In this document: positions 20,186 through 29,330 of the stretch, piece by piece
Layout of the letters: the number at the start of each line of letters is the position of its first letter
Numbering within the stretch: position 1 is the stretch's first letter
Origin: Bacteroidales bacterium
Lineage (GTDB): Bacteria; Bacteroidota; Bacteroidia; Bacteroidales; UBA1715
Length of the DNA: 64,000 nt
Reading direction: 5' to 3'
Assembly: GCA_016714605.1 (NCBI GenBank)
Contig: JADKDL010000009.1
Location: 95,196-159,195, forward strand
Program-made: the position numbers and the translations under genes
The notes under the pieces: model-generated
Databases searched by the model: none
Seen by the model: only the letters and a program-made list of their open reading frames with translations
Told to the model about the DNA's origin: nothing

Positions 20186-21573
20186 ATCAATATATAGCTA
20201 ACATAGAAAATATTTTCCGTTATTTGAAAAATCTACTTTCAAATAAGGAGCGTCATGCTTTGAGAAAGAAATAAATAAAGATCCATTTCTTAGCGATGCT
20301 TTAGATGGCTTTTCAAAAATAGCAACAGATGAACTTCACTCCGATCTTGAACTATTACAAAAACAACTTGATTTAAATATCAGCAAAAAAAGGAGAAGAG
20401 CTTTTGTTCCTTATTTAAAAATAGCTGCAGGTATACTTTTTGATTATAGGTATTTCCACATTTATTATTCTTCAAGTTGATTCTCATGTTACAAATGATG
20501 AATTTGCTGATAATAAAATCAATAATGACACAATAGAAAAATCTGTTGACACTACTACTCAAAAGGCAACTATTGAAGAACAAATAAAAAAACATACCAC
20601 CCAAGAAACAAAAAACCTCAAAACAGGTCAAAATACAGAGTATACTCTGAGCAAAGAAAACAAGCTTGCAGCTGAAACTACAGTAAATTTAGATTCAATT
20701 AAAAAAGCTGTAATAAATATTGATACTTTTAAAACAATATTACCGACAAATGAAAATTTTCAATTTGTAAAGATTGATAAGTCAAAAAACAAAACAGACA
20801 TTATAGTAACCGGACAAATTTTTGATGGTACAAACAAAGAACCTTTAATTGGAGCAAATGTAGTAGAGAAAGGTACTACAAATGGGACAACAACAGATTT
20901 TGATGGTGAATTCAGTTTACAAGTAAGGAATGACTCAGCAAAACTAGTAATTTCATATATCGGATATTCTCCTCAAATTGTAGCTATTGACAACGATAAA
21001 TCAATCAGTGTTACTCTCTCCGAAGACTATCGTGAACTTGATGCAGTTGTAAAGATTGGATATGGAATTGTAAAAAAAGAAGATGTAACATCTTCAATTT
21101 CTTCGTTGTCCGATAAAAACATAGATTCTAGACCAGTACTTGGTATAGATCAAGCACTTCAAGGGAAAGCAGCAGGTGTACAAGTAAAATCAAATAAAAG
21201 CAAAAAAGATACACTTGAACTTGCAAAAAGAATTAATGAAATGGCAGAAGTTAAAAATAATATTTGTCATGTTACCATTTCATACGTAACTCAATACTCT
21301 AAACATACAGAACCGGTAAATGGGAAAGAAAAACTAGCTTCATTTATTGCCCAAAATAAGAAGATTAAAATGAAGGATCCTATTAACATAGAAATTTGCA
21401 TGACAATTGAAGATGGTTCATTTTCAAACATATCGTGTTTAGAAAAACAGAATGAAAATTATTACAATGAGACACTCAGACTCATAAAAGAATATGGTAA
21501 TTGGAATCCAGCTATTCACGAAGGAAAGAAGATAAAAGAGGAAGTTATTATCATAATTACTTTCGAAAAATAG
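20182..21573 (+). CDS. Anti-sigma-like membrane protein fused to SusC-type head and TonB C-terminal domain (two frameshifts)
   Basis: The start at 20182 overlaps the sigma gene. The cytoplasmic part reads MNQYIANIENIFRYLKNLL, NKERHA, and after a one-base shift near 20257 FEKEINKDPFLSDALDGFSK. This is the start typical of Bacteroidota anti-sigma/TonB proteins. A second shift near 20440 (one T too many) restores a membrane helix (LIIGISTFIILQV). Outside follow a carboxypeptidase-regulatory-like domain (GQIFDGTNKEPLIGANVVEK, GTTNGTTTDFDGEFSL), a truncated plug (VKIGYGIVKKEDVTSSISSL, ALQGKAAGVQV) and a TonB-like C-terminal domain (EPVNGKEKLASFIAQN, EDGSFSNISCLE, EYGNWNPAIHEGKK). The order suggests a sensor that binds the sigma factor inside and outer-membrane partners outside. 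Confidence 0.82.
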
Positions 21574-21605
21574 AAAGCTCAAATCTAATAATATAAGCTG
21601 ACTAT

Positions 21606-21780
21606 AACTTAAAACAGGCCAGAGGCCTTGAATACTTCGACGAAGCGAGGACGCTTCGCCAAACGGGCTGCAAGGATTATTTAGTAAAACTTCAGTAAAG
21701 ACACTGAGGTTGGCAAAGTTGCTGATGTTCTTGAAATAGAACAATATGAATTGCCTCCTGCTTTAGCTGGAGGGCATAGA
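21606..21780. repeat. Composite dispersed repeat (copy 2, inverted)
   Basis: The left part, aacaggccagaggccttgaa followed by cgaagcgaggacgcttcg, matches 60015-60075 inverted and 661-720. The right part, acactgaggttggcaaagtt through gaacaatatgaattgcctcc and ctttagctggagg, matches 17181-17330. It fills the gap between the anti-sigma and GNAT genes. Confidence 0.8.
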
Positions 21781-21820
21781 TAAAATTAAATTCATTTTTA
21801 GCAAAAGAAGCCTCAAACTC

Positions 21821-22225
21821 CTATGTCCACAATGAAGTGATAAACATTGGGGTTTTCTCTTCGCCTTTCTCAAAACCAAGGTTTTTATAAAAGGGAGTTT
21901 CTTTATCATAAGCAATCAAAACTATTCGTAAATAGTCTTTGTATTTGGTCTTTACATAGCTAACTAGATTTTTGCCAATACCTTTTCCTTGAAATTCAGG
22001 ATTTATTAAAAGATAATGAATGTAGGCGGTCATAATACCGTCGTCTAAAACATTAATAAGACCTACTAGTCTGTTTTCATGCCATGCGGTATAAACCGTT
22101 GACGAGTTTTGCATAGCAATAACCAATTTTTCGGGGAAATGACCCGACGACCATTCTACCGAGAGGAATAGGTCTTGTAAATGGGTTGGATTTAAATCTT
22201 TTATTTCTTTATAATTGATATTCAT
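21821..22225 (-). CDS. GNAT-family N-acetyltransferase
   Basis: The start at 22225 (MNINYKEIKDLNPTHLQDL) is chosen over the upstream frame-open Met at 22333 because the extra 36 residues overlap the end of the neighbouring PIN gene. The core is YLLINPEFQGKGIGKNLV, with the acetyl-CoA loop Q-G-K-G-I-G, followed by FYKNLGFEK. The length of 134 residues fits a single GNAT domain. The substrate cannot be predicted. Confidence 0.9.
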   Translation of the reverse strand: MNINYKEIKDLNPTHLQDLFLSVEWSSGHFPEKLVIAMQNSSTVYTAWHENRLVGLINVLDDGIMTAYIHYLLINPEFQGKGIGKNLVSYVKTKYKDYLRIVLIAYDKETPFYKNLGFEKGEEKTPMFITSLWT

Positions 22226-22301
22226 TGCTATAAAAATGTATCTATTGTTGAATGTTTTTCTTATAGAGAATTTATAAATATTGCATGGATTTTTCCATCT
22301 T

Positions 22302-22718
22302 TCACTTAGGTTCAAATAAATCCCAATACTCACGTGGTGTTAATATCCTTGTATATTCAAATTCAGTTATTTGGAAATCAAGTATATTTCCTGTGACTAA
22401 ATAATCAGCGGAACTTACTGCCGCTAATTCTAAAATTTGTTGTCACTTGTATCAGATAAAATTTCAATTTTTCTGTTCGTTTTGTAAAATGTCGATATTT
22501 CACGGCCTATTTAATACAATATCTGCTTTTGATTTGAAATTTGAATATCTGGTAAATTTTTCTCTGTTTAAAACATCTATATACTCTGCAAATACTTCAT
22601 CAGAAAGACAGGTTTTGACTTTTTGGGTAAGTACTAATTCATATAAAATCCTTGTGGGAATAGAATTTGAAATCAGAGCTAACACAATAATATTTGTATC
22701 AATAATTAGTTTTTGCAT
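22302..22718 (-). pseudogene. PIN-domain (VapC-like) toxin, frameshifted
   Basis: The N-terminal half (22718-22500) reads MQKLIIDTNIIVLALISNSI with LSDEVFAEYIDVLNREKF, the first two acidic sites of a PIN RNase. The C-terminal half is in another frame: EISTFYKTNRKIEILSDTSD, then after a missing T at about 22440 LELAAVSSADYLVTGNILDF and ILTPREYWDLFEPK. All parts of a complete 138-residue toxin are present and need only two single-base corrections. The start overlaps the antitoxin gene by 20 bases. Confidence 0.75.
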
Positions 22719-22926
22719 CTCTTACAGCCTTAATTTCAGCATTAATTTCGTCCATTCCCATTTCTGACAATCCATTTTGCTTCGCTATTTCATTACATTC
22801 TATTAGTGCTTTTTTTGCATACTCTTTACTGATTATATCTACCAAATCTGTAAATTTAATTTCCTTATTTCCAAAATTGTATTTCTGAAAATCGGTATCA
22901 CTTATTTTTATCTGTAATGTTTGCAT
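22699..22926 (-). CDS. Antitoxin of the PIN toxin-antitoxin pair
   Basis: This 75-residue protein (MQTLQIKISDTDFQKYNFGN, then FTDLVDIISKEYAKKALIEC) lies directly upstream of the PIN gene and overlaps its start. The beginning has the alternating pattern of a short DNA-binding strand, followed by helices, as in many type II antitoxins. It should neutralise the PIN RNase and repress the operon. The assignment rests on position and size more than on sequence. Confidence 0.65.
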   Translation of the reverse strand: MQTLQIKISDTDFQKYNFGNKEIKFTDLVDIISKEYAKKALIECNEIAKQNGLSEMGMDEINAEIKAVRDAKTNY

Positions 22927-23047
22927 GATTTTCTAATTTTAAATTTCTTTCAAAAACGCTATAATACTTTAATTCTTTCATAAAACCTAAGCATATAGCT
23001 TTTTTGCTGACAGAAAAAATGACTTAGTTACTCTTCTGCACAGTTAT

Positions 23048-23491
23048 TCAGACTGTTTTATCCAACACAGCTTTCAGAGTTTCACTATCATTAGTACCTA
23101 TTTGAATAATCTCATTTTCTGTTAATTTTAGTTCTATTGCAATACTTTTACCGGTATTATATAATACACCGTTAGTAATTTTCTTAATTCCATATCCATG
23201 ATATATATTAATTCCTATCGAACTTATTGATTCAATTCTTGATATTTCTATTTGTTTTGAGAACAAACCAAATCCATATTTTATTTTCACATGCTCGTCT
23301 GTAACAATTACGGTAATTACATAAAACATCAAAACAAGCAGCAATAATATTGCTAAAATAACTAACGTAAGTGAGTTAACTTGATTTGGCTCCCCTGAAT
23401 TATTCATAGAAGCAAATGCAATAAATACGGTTACAATTATTTGCAATCCAACAATAGCCCATGCTATCTGAGTTTTTTTATATCTTACCAT
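23048..23491 (-). CDS. Two-helix membrane protein with PH-like domain
   Basis: Two membrane helices (WAIVGLQIIVTVFIAFA and LTLVILAILLLLVLMFYVIT) are followed by a soluble beta-rich region with KIKYGFGLFSKQIEISRIES and YHGYGIKKITNGVLYNTG. That ending is shared by a family of Bacteroidota membrane proteins with a bacterial PH-like domain. No function is known. It is 147 residues long and complete. Confidence 0.75.
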   Translation of the reverse strand: MVRYKKTQIAWAIVGLQIIVTVFIAFASMNNSGEPNQVNSLTLVILAILLLLVLMFYVITVIVTDEHVKIKYGFGLFSKQIEISRIESISSIGINIYHGYGIKKITNGVLYNTGKSIAIELKLTENEIIQIGTNDSETLKAVLDKTV

Positions 23492-23505
23492 TTCAATTTG
23501 ATTTT

Positions 23506-23546
23506 AAATGAGGTATTTCAATCGTTTTTTTTGAAATACCTCATTT
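23506..23546 (-). terminator. Hairpin between two minus-strand genes
   Basis: A perfect 16-bp stem, aaatgaggtatttcaa and ttgaaatacctcattt, surrounds a T-rich loop. It lies 11 bases past the stop of the lectin-domain gene and just upstream of the PH-like gene. The T run past the stem is weak. Confidence 0.6.
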
Positions 23547-23556
23547 ACAGCATTGT

Positions 23557-24432
23557 TTATTCTTTTGTGAATTTTATACTCGTAGCGTTTTTAGCTTCTA
23601 TTTTCAGTAAATAAACGCCTTTGGTTAATTCAGCAATATCAATTTCATTAACAACTTTAAAAGCATCTTTAACCATCAATTTTCCTGTTAAGTCTAAGAT
23701 TTCATAACTGCTTCCAATAGAAATATTTTGAGCTTCAATAAATAATTTATCGAATGATGGGTTTGGAAATATTTTAAATTCATTTTGACTATTTCCCTCA
23801 TCAATTCCTACACCTGTGTTTTTTTCAATGATGAAGTATAACAGACTTGAACCAATTATGTCGTTCCATTCACCGGCAATTCCCAATGATGTAGTTCCAG
23901 AAGGCCAGCCTGCCAAGCCGATTGCTGCATAATGCTGTCCTGAACCATAATTATCTGGCTCCATAGCAGCTCCGTTACTTTTTCCGCCCCAATTGTTAAA
24001 AAGCTCATTTACAGAAACGCCATTGCCAGTACCACCAGCACCTTGACCAGTCCAGAAATGAGTTCCATTAGCATCATTATTACCATTCCATAACCAAGTA
24101 CCTTCAGTAGTTTGGTCTGTGGCTCCTATCCACACATACGCTATATCGCCACCATTTTCTATACTTGTGTAAGTAGTATTCACTCCGGCTCTAACAAGTG
24201 CATCATTAATAGCAGTTTGTTCGTTCATGTCATTTATCTCAACCAAATAACCATTTCTTTCTACAGCACAAGCAGATGCATCATTCCAAGTTTTCATTTC
24301 TTTTATCACTTCATAATTCTTTTCGTTATAAATAAAACTATAAATGTTTGAAGGGTTTGCGCATTGTGAATAAAGTTCAGCCTTACCAAAAAGAAGACTT
24401 AATAATACAATAATTGAAAGTTTTGTTTTCAT
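23557..24432 (-). CDS. Secreted C-type-lectin-domain protein with T9SS sorting domain
   Basis: A signal peptide (KTKLSIIVLLSLLFGKAELY) is followed by a C-type lectin-like domain: WNDASACAVERNGYLVEIND, YVWIGATDQTTEGTWLW, the calcium-site-like MEPDNYGSGQHYAAI and GEWNDIIGSSLLYFIIEK. Such domains bind sugars or proteins. The end is a classical type A T9SS domain (FKIFPNPSFDKLFIEA, YEILDLTGKLM, LTKGVYLLKIEAK). The protein is therefore expected on the cell surface as an adhesin-like factor. Confidence 0.9.
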   Translation of the reverse strand: MKTKLSIIVLLSLLFGKAELYSQCANPSNIYSFIYNEKNYEVIKEMKTWNDASACAVERNGYLVEINDMNEQTAINDALVRAGVNTTYTSIENGGDIAYVWIGATDQTTEGTWLWNGNNDANGTHFWTGQGAGGTGNGVSVNELFNNWGGKSNGAAMEPDNYGSGQHYAAIGLAGWPSGTTSLGIAGEWNDIIGSSLLYFIIEKNTGVGIDEGNSQNEFKIFPNPSFDKLFIEAQNISIGSSYEILDLTGKLMVKDAFKVVNEIDIAELTKGVYLLKIEAKNATSIKFTKE

Positions 24433-24626
24433 GTGTTTGTTTTTTATTGTTTCTATTTGTTTTAATTACTAGCTAGTACATTCATGAAATAATTATTCAA
24501 TAGAAGTGAACACCTTACTTACAAGAATGTGTCTTAATAGTTATTAATTTTGAATTCACTATATCAAAATCAAAAATATGCAATTTAAAACAAATGATGT
24601 TATAATTTTGAAATAATTTATAAATC

Positions 24627-25280
24627 TCAAAAATTTATACCAATAAATATATTTGGTTCAAAAAGAAAATAGTTGTTCCATTTACTTTCTTTTTCTTCAA
24701 ACCCCTGCGGCCCTTTTGTATCTATATGCCAAAAATTGCAATGAATCTGTGGTTCTAAAAACAATCTTTTCTTAAACATAGGTATATGATAGCCAACATG
24801 ATAGGTAACATAGAGTTTAAACCCATCTATTAGTTTTTTATTATTCTCATCAAAATAGCTCTTCCAAAGTGGCAATATTTCAGCTTGAGCAAATAAGCCT
24901 TTCCAAATCAACCGTTGATAAGTAAAACCTATACCTCTTTCTTTAAGTCTTCCCGGATAGAATTCACTTTTGTTCATCAAGAGAGGATCCCACATGGGTA
25001 TGCCCATTGGTTCAAAAAGCTTCCACGATGCTATCTTTATGGCAATTTTATTTTTAGAGTCAATATTATATCCAATATGAAATTCCCACATGTGAATGTT
25101 TTTTTCCTCCGATTCAAAATTACCAAAAGTAAGCCAAGTGGTACTAAATGAGAATTTACGAAAAGGTATTGAGTCATTGTCAATACCTTTTCTACTTTCT
25201 TTTTCTTGAATATTCTGACTAATTGCTGTTGAAAATACTATAGTCAAAAAAAGCGTTGTTGCAAAATTTCTAATTTTCAT
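24627..25280 (-). CDS. Putative outer-membrane beta-barrel protein
   Basis: A signal peptide (KIRNFATTLFLTIVFSTAIS) precedes alternating amphipathic strands rich in aromatic residues, for example MWEFHIGYNI, FKLYVTYHVGYHIP and a terminal FLFEPNIFIGINF. The final Phe is typical of outer-membrane barrels. At 217 residues it could form an 8- to 10-strand barrel. No family is recognised. The Crp/Fnr-type regulator gene lies directly upstream on the same strand, and two ctatagtt repeats 19 bases apart (25332-25360) sit in the gap. Confidence 0.65.
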   Translation of the reverse strand: MKIRNFATTLFLTIVFSTAISQNIQEKESRKGIDNDSIPFRKFSFSTTWLTFGNFESEEKNIHMWEFHIGYNIDSKNKIAIKIASWKLFEPMGIPMWDPLLMNKSEFYPGRLKERGIGFTYQRLIWKGLFAQAEILPLWKSYFDENNKKLIDGFKLYVTYHVGYHIPMFKKRLFLEPQIHCNFWHIDTKGPQGFEEKESKWNNYFLFEPNIFIGINF

Positions 25281-25388
25281 AGCTCTGTATTTTTAAAATT
25301 AAACAATAATTTTTTATGTAAAAATACAGAGCTATAGTTCCTTAAAACGTTGACTATAGTTAAGAAATGAAACTATAATGAAACAGTA

Positions 25389-25967
25389 CTATTTTTGTTT
25401 ATTTAATAATCTTTTGCGAATGCGGCTTAACGATTCAGGTTTAATACCCAAATAACTAGCTATTTGATGTTGAGGAACTCTTTGCATTAAATCAGGTCGG
25501 TCTTTAAGCAAGTTCAAGTATCTTTCTTCGGGCGAGGCTATTTTATATTCAGCTAAGGTATCTTGGTATTTACTCATCATTACATCTCCCAAAATACGAG
25601 CTAGAGATTCCAGTTGTGGAAACCTATGATACATCTCGGCCTCCAATTCAGGAGAACCGACACTCGCAACGGTATCTTCAACACATTCTAAATAATGCTC
25701 AGAGGGCTTATTCTTACCATAACTTGATGAAATAACGACTTGTTCTTCTGTATAGAAATCGGTAGTTTTCTCATCGCCATCTTTATTATAGTAGCATCTT
25801 ACACAACCCTTTAAAATAAAATAACATTCATTTGAGAGATCACCTTCACTAAGCAATACCGTACCCTTTGAGAAATTTTTTATGAAACCACTCTCTTTTA
25901 TTGCTAGTAACAGTTCATCGGTAATGGTTATGTATTTGGAAAGATAATTTATCAATATTTCTTCCAT
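25389..25967 (-). CDS. Crp/Fnr-family transcriptional regulator
   Basis: An N-terminal cyclic-nucleotide-binding-like beta-roll (FSKGTVLLSEGDLSNECYFI with GCVRCYYNKDGDEKTTDFY) is followed by a dimer helix and a C-terminal winged helix (QHQIASYLGIKPESLSRIRK). The 192-residue length is usual for the Bacteroidota branch, which generally lacks the cAMP-contacting residues and has no Cys cluster for iron-sulfur binding. The effector is unknown. It may act on the flanking genes. Confidence 0.92.
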   Translation of the reverse strand: MEEILINYLSKYITITDELLLAIKESGFIKNFSKGTVLLSEGDLSNECYFILKGCVRCYYNKDGDEKTTDFYTEEQVVISSSYGKNKPSEHYLECVEDTVASVGSPELEAEMYHRFPQLESLARILGDVMMSKYQDTLAEYKIASPEERYLNLLKDRPDLMQRVPQHQIASYLGIKPESLSRIRKRLLNKQK

Positions 25968-26072
25968 AGTTTATTCCTAGTATTCTAATTTAATTTTTAA
26001 ATCTAATTAACACGTTAAATTAATAATAAAAAATCTTGTAATTTGCCTAAAATAAAATAAGTTGTTCATAAT

Positions 26073-26831
26073 ATGATAAAATATAAAATAGCATTTTGCA
26101 TAACATTCTTTCTAAGCATGGTTGCCACAAGTCAAACCTTACTTCTGCTTACAGAAACCAACGGATGGAATCACAAAACCAAAGAAGCAAGTTTAGAATT
26201 ATTTACCGCTTTGGCAAATGAAAACCAATACCAACTGCAACATACTGATAGTTCAGAAACAAACATAACCAAAGCAAACTTAAAGAAAGTTGCTATTCTG
26301 ATATTAGCAAATACGACTGCCAATATTTTCACCCAGAAAGAAGAAAATTTGGTTCAAAATTTTGTAGAAAACGGAGGAGCAATATTTGGTATTCATGCAG
26401 CCTCTGATACTGAATATGACTGGCTTTGGTACCAAAATGCCATATCGGCTCATTTCACTACACATGCACCTGATGGTGAAAGAAGCGGTAGAATTATTAT
26501 TGAAGATAGAAGTCACCCAGCGGTAAAAGTTTTTTCAGATACAAACAATATTACCGAAGAGTGGTATAGCTTTAACCAATCGCCTAGAGACAAAGTAACG
26601 GTTCTAGCAAGTGTTGTTGAAAATTCCTATTTATCGTCGCCCGATGAAATGGGGTTGTTTGACAAAAAAATGGCTATGGGCGACCATCCTATTATCTGGC
26701 ACAAAAAGGTTGGCAAGGGTATTGTCTATTACACCGCGCTTGGGCACAATCCGGACAACTACCTTAAACCTTATTTCAAAAATCACATTTTAGCTTCTCT
26801 CAATTGGATTATTGCAGAACAAAATAAATAA
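26073..26831 (+). CDS. Secreted ThuA-domain protein
   Basis: A signal peptide (KYKIAFCITFFLSMVATSQ) is followed by a ThuA fold: LLLLTETNGWNHKTKEAS, FVENGGAIFGIHAASDTEYD, the EEWYSFNQSP segment and HPIIWHKKVGKGIVYYTALGH. ThuA domains have a glutamine-amidotransferase-like fold and occur in sugar utilisation proteins, though the reaction is not settled. It begins a run of plus-strand genes. The stop lies 31 bases before the first XAC2610-like gene. Confidence 0.9.
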   Translation: MIKYKIAFCITFFLSMVATSQTLLLLTETNGWNHKTKEASLELFTALANENQYQLQHTDSSETNITKANLKKVAILILANTTANIFTQKEENLVQNFVENGGAIFGIHAASDTEYDWLWYQNAISAHFTTHAPDGERSGRIIIEDRSHPAVKVFSDTNNITEEWYSFNQSPRDKVTVLASVVENSYLSSPDEMGLFDKKMAMGDHPIIWHKKVGKGIVYYTALGHNPDNYLKPYFKNHILASLNWIIAEQNK

Positions 26832-26862
26832 CTTAACTAATCAATCTCAAACACAAAACATT

Positions 26863-27729
26863 ATGACAAAGTTAATAATCGTATTTTTTCTAATTCTTTG
26901 TTCCTTTTCAGGGATAAGTCAGGCAATCTACACTGGCAAAATACAGAATAGCAATATAGAATTACAAATACAAGCCAATGAATCAATGAATATAATGGCA
27001 GTATATATTATAAGCACATATAACAATCCAATACTTTTGAGTGGTTCACTTAAGAACGATTCTTTGATTCTCTTTACAAGAAATACAGATTTTTCTATAG
27101 ATGATACTATTTTCATCTTCTCTGACTATAAAAATAATTACGATAACATTTCTGGAAATTACATGAATGCCGCAACCAAAGAAGCATTTCCTGTAAACTT
27201 TCGAAAAATAGGCGATATAGATTCATATCCTGTAAAAGATAAAGTATTTGAAATACTGCAAGCTACATCTAGTAGAGATCACTATTTTAAAATACGATTC
27301 TCGCATAACGATTCAATTATTCCTGCAATTAATATTTATGATAAAAAGACCAATGCTTTAATTCAAACCATTGAGGCAGAATTCCTTTATAGAGAGTTTT
27401 ATAATGTATCGGTAGGCGATTATAACTTCGATGGCATTGAAGATTTCTCAGTATTTGAATCATTCTATGCCGGTGCCAATACTTCAAGTATATATTACTT
27501 GCGCAATAAAAAAAAGAACCAATATTCCGAAAGCGGATTTACTGGAACATCACTAGAATTCAATGCTGTATCTAAAACCATTACAGAGCATAACCAATGC
27601 TGTGCAGGCAGGTATGTAACAATTACAAACTATATTCTTGAAAACGGCAAAATGGTTTTGATTAATAAATCCTGTATGGAATTTGATGAGGAATTGAACG
27701 ATTTTAAAGAAGGTCCTTGTAATGATTAA
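26863..27729 (+). CDS. XAC2610-like secreted protein, tandem copy 1
   Basis: The start at 26863 (MTKLIIVFFLILCSFSGISQ) is chosen because the next gene has the identical signal peptide; the frame is open further upstream. The mature part ends in a conserved block: VSVGDYNFDGIEDFSVFES, ANTSSIYYLRNKKKNQYSES and NQCCAGRYVTI. This calcium-loop-like DxNxDGxxD pattern and layout match proteins called XAC2610-related, some of which act as immunity proteins to secreted lysozyme-like effectors. Whether that applies here is unknown. Copy 2 follows 57 bases later. Confidence 0.75.
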   Translation: MTKLIIVFFLILCSFSGISQAIYTGKIQNSNIELQIQANESMNIMAVYIISTYNNPILLSGSLKNDSLILFTRNTDFSIDDTIFIFSDYKNNYDNISGNYMNAATKEAFPVNFRKIGDIDSYPVKDKVFEILQATSSRDHYFKIRFSHNDSIIPAINIYDKKTNALIQTIEAEFLYREFYNVSVGDYNFDGIEDFSVFESFYAGANTSSIYYLRNKKKNQYSESGFTGTSLEFNAVSKTITEHNQCCAGRYVTITNYILENGKMVLINKSCMEFDEELNDFKEGPCND

Positions 27730-27786
27730 ATTACCATTAATGGATAATTGTTTAAAGCTCTTTTTGTAAATATTTTAAAATAAATT

Positions 27787-28653
27787 ATGACAAAGTTAAT
27801 CATCGTATTTTTTCTAATTCTTTGTTCCTTTTCAGGGATAAGTCAGGCAATCTACACTGGCAAAATACAAAATAGCAATATAGAATTACAAATACTAGCC
27901 ACAGATACGATGAATGTATTTGCTGTATATCTTTCTAATCTGGATAACACGCCAAGATTATTGAGAGGATCATTAAAAAATGATTCGTTAATTCTCTGTA
28001 TTATAAATACAGACAGAACGCTTGGAGATACTGTTTTTACATTCACCGACTTTAAAACCAATTACGATAACATAAACGGAAATTACTATGCAGATACAAC
28101 GATAAAAGCATTGCCAATATATCTGATGAAAAATGGCGATGTAGATTCATATCCGGTAAAAGATAGTGTATTTGAAATACTACAAGCTGAATCGAGTAAA
28201 GACCAGTATTTTAAAATACTATTCTCTCATAATCACTCTTTTATACCGGGAATAAACATATATAATAAAAAAAGTAATGCTTTAATTCAAACCATACAGA
28301 GTTATTATTATTACAGAGAATTTTTTGTTGTATCGGTAGAAGATTATAATTTCGATAAGGTAGAAGATTTCTCAGTGTTTGAATCGTATTATGCCGGAGC
28401 AAACACCTCAAGTATTTATTATTTACGCAATAAAAAAAACAACCAGTATACCGAAAGCGGATTTACCGGAACATCATTGCAATTCGATGCTCGTTCAAAA
28501 ACAATTACTGAATATAATCAATGTTGTGCAGGAAAATATATTTCTAAAAGTATCTACAAAGTAAAAAAGAACGAAATGGTTTTGATTGAGAAAAATTGTT
28601 TTGAATTTGATGAGGAACTAAATAAACATATTGAAGGCGCTTGTCATGATTAA
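27787..28653 (+). CDS. XAC2610-like secreted protein, tandem copy 2
   Basis: The first 35 residues are identical to copy 1 (both through SQAIYTGKIQNSNIELQI). The C-terminal block (VEDYNFDKVEDFSVFESYY, ANTSSIYYLRNKKNNQY, NQCCAGKYIS) is also strongly conserved, while the middle has diverged. At the DNA level the first 90 bases are almost unchanged, so the duplication is recent or kept alike by conversion. One Gly of the DxNxDG loop is replaced (DYNFDKVED), which may weaken metal binding. Confidence 0.75.
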   Translation: MTKLIIVFFLILCSFSGISQAIYTGKIQNSNIELQILATDTMNVFAVYLSNLDNTPRLLRGSLKNDSLILCIINTDRTLGDTVFTFTDFKTNYDNINGNYYADTTIKALPIYLMKNGDVDSYPVKDSVFEILQAESSKDQYFKILFSHNHSFIPGINIYNKKSNALIQTIQSYYYYREFFVVSVEDYNFDKVEDFSVFESYYAGANTSSIYYLRNKKNNQYTESGFTGTSLQFDARSKTITEYNQCCAGKYISKSIYKVKKNEMVLIEKNCFEFDEELNKHIEGACHD

Positions 28654-28668
28654 TTTATTTTACTGTAT

Positions 28669-29184
28669 ATGAATGAAACAATTGAACACCTCCTATTGCA
28701 TAAATGTAAACCGAGACAAATTTCCTATATAAAAAGCAACCCCGAACAACTCCATAAGCTTTTGGAACTTAGTCTTGATTATCTGCACCCACTCTCCAAA
28801 AGAGCAGCCAGCTTACTTTGGAGTTGCATACCTGATGAACATTTTTGCTCGGAAACAGAAATTGACCTTCTGCTTGATATTTTACTCAAAATAAACGAGT
28901 CTCACCAAAGAGAAGTATTCAAAATATTGTTTGAACTGCATCTGATTGAAGCACAGCAAGGTATTCTATATGCTCATTGTGTAAACGGTTGGTCGCAAAC
29001 CCAGCTACAACCTTCTGTAAGATATAATGCACTGAAAATGATGCTCAAAATTGCAAATCAGCACAAAGAACTATTCTCAGAAATAGATATTCTTACCCAA
29101 AGTCAGTACCTTGAAACATTCTCAATCAATGCGGCAAAGGCAATTAGGAAAATGGTTGAGAACAATTGTAAGATTATTATATAA
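28669..29184 (+). CDS. Hypothetical all-helical protein (HEAT-like)
   Basis: This 171-residue cytoplasmic protein is made of helical pairs, for example HKLLELSLDYLHPLSKRAAS and YNALKMMLKIANQHKEL, in a spacing like that of HEAT or armadillo repeats. It has no signal peptide and starts 15 bases after the second XAC2610-like gene, so the three genes are probably cotranscribed. No function is recognised. Confidence 0.7.
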   Translation: MNETIEHLLLHKCKPRQISYIKSNPEQLHKLLELSLDYLHPLSKRAASLLWSCIPDEHFCSETEIDLLLDILLKINESHQREVFKILFELHLIEAQQGILYAHCVNGWSQTQLQPSVRYNALKMMLKIANQHKELFSEIDILTQSQYLETFSINAAKAIRKMVENNCKIII

Positions 29185-29330
29185 TATTCACACCTAAATT
29201 CATTATATAAGGACTTTTACAATGACTCTATATTTATTCAAAATAAATTTCACTTGAATAATACAAAATCTATCAGCATGAAAAACTAAATGATATATTT
29301 GCTTAAAATATTAATAAGTTTTTCATACTG

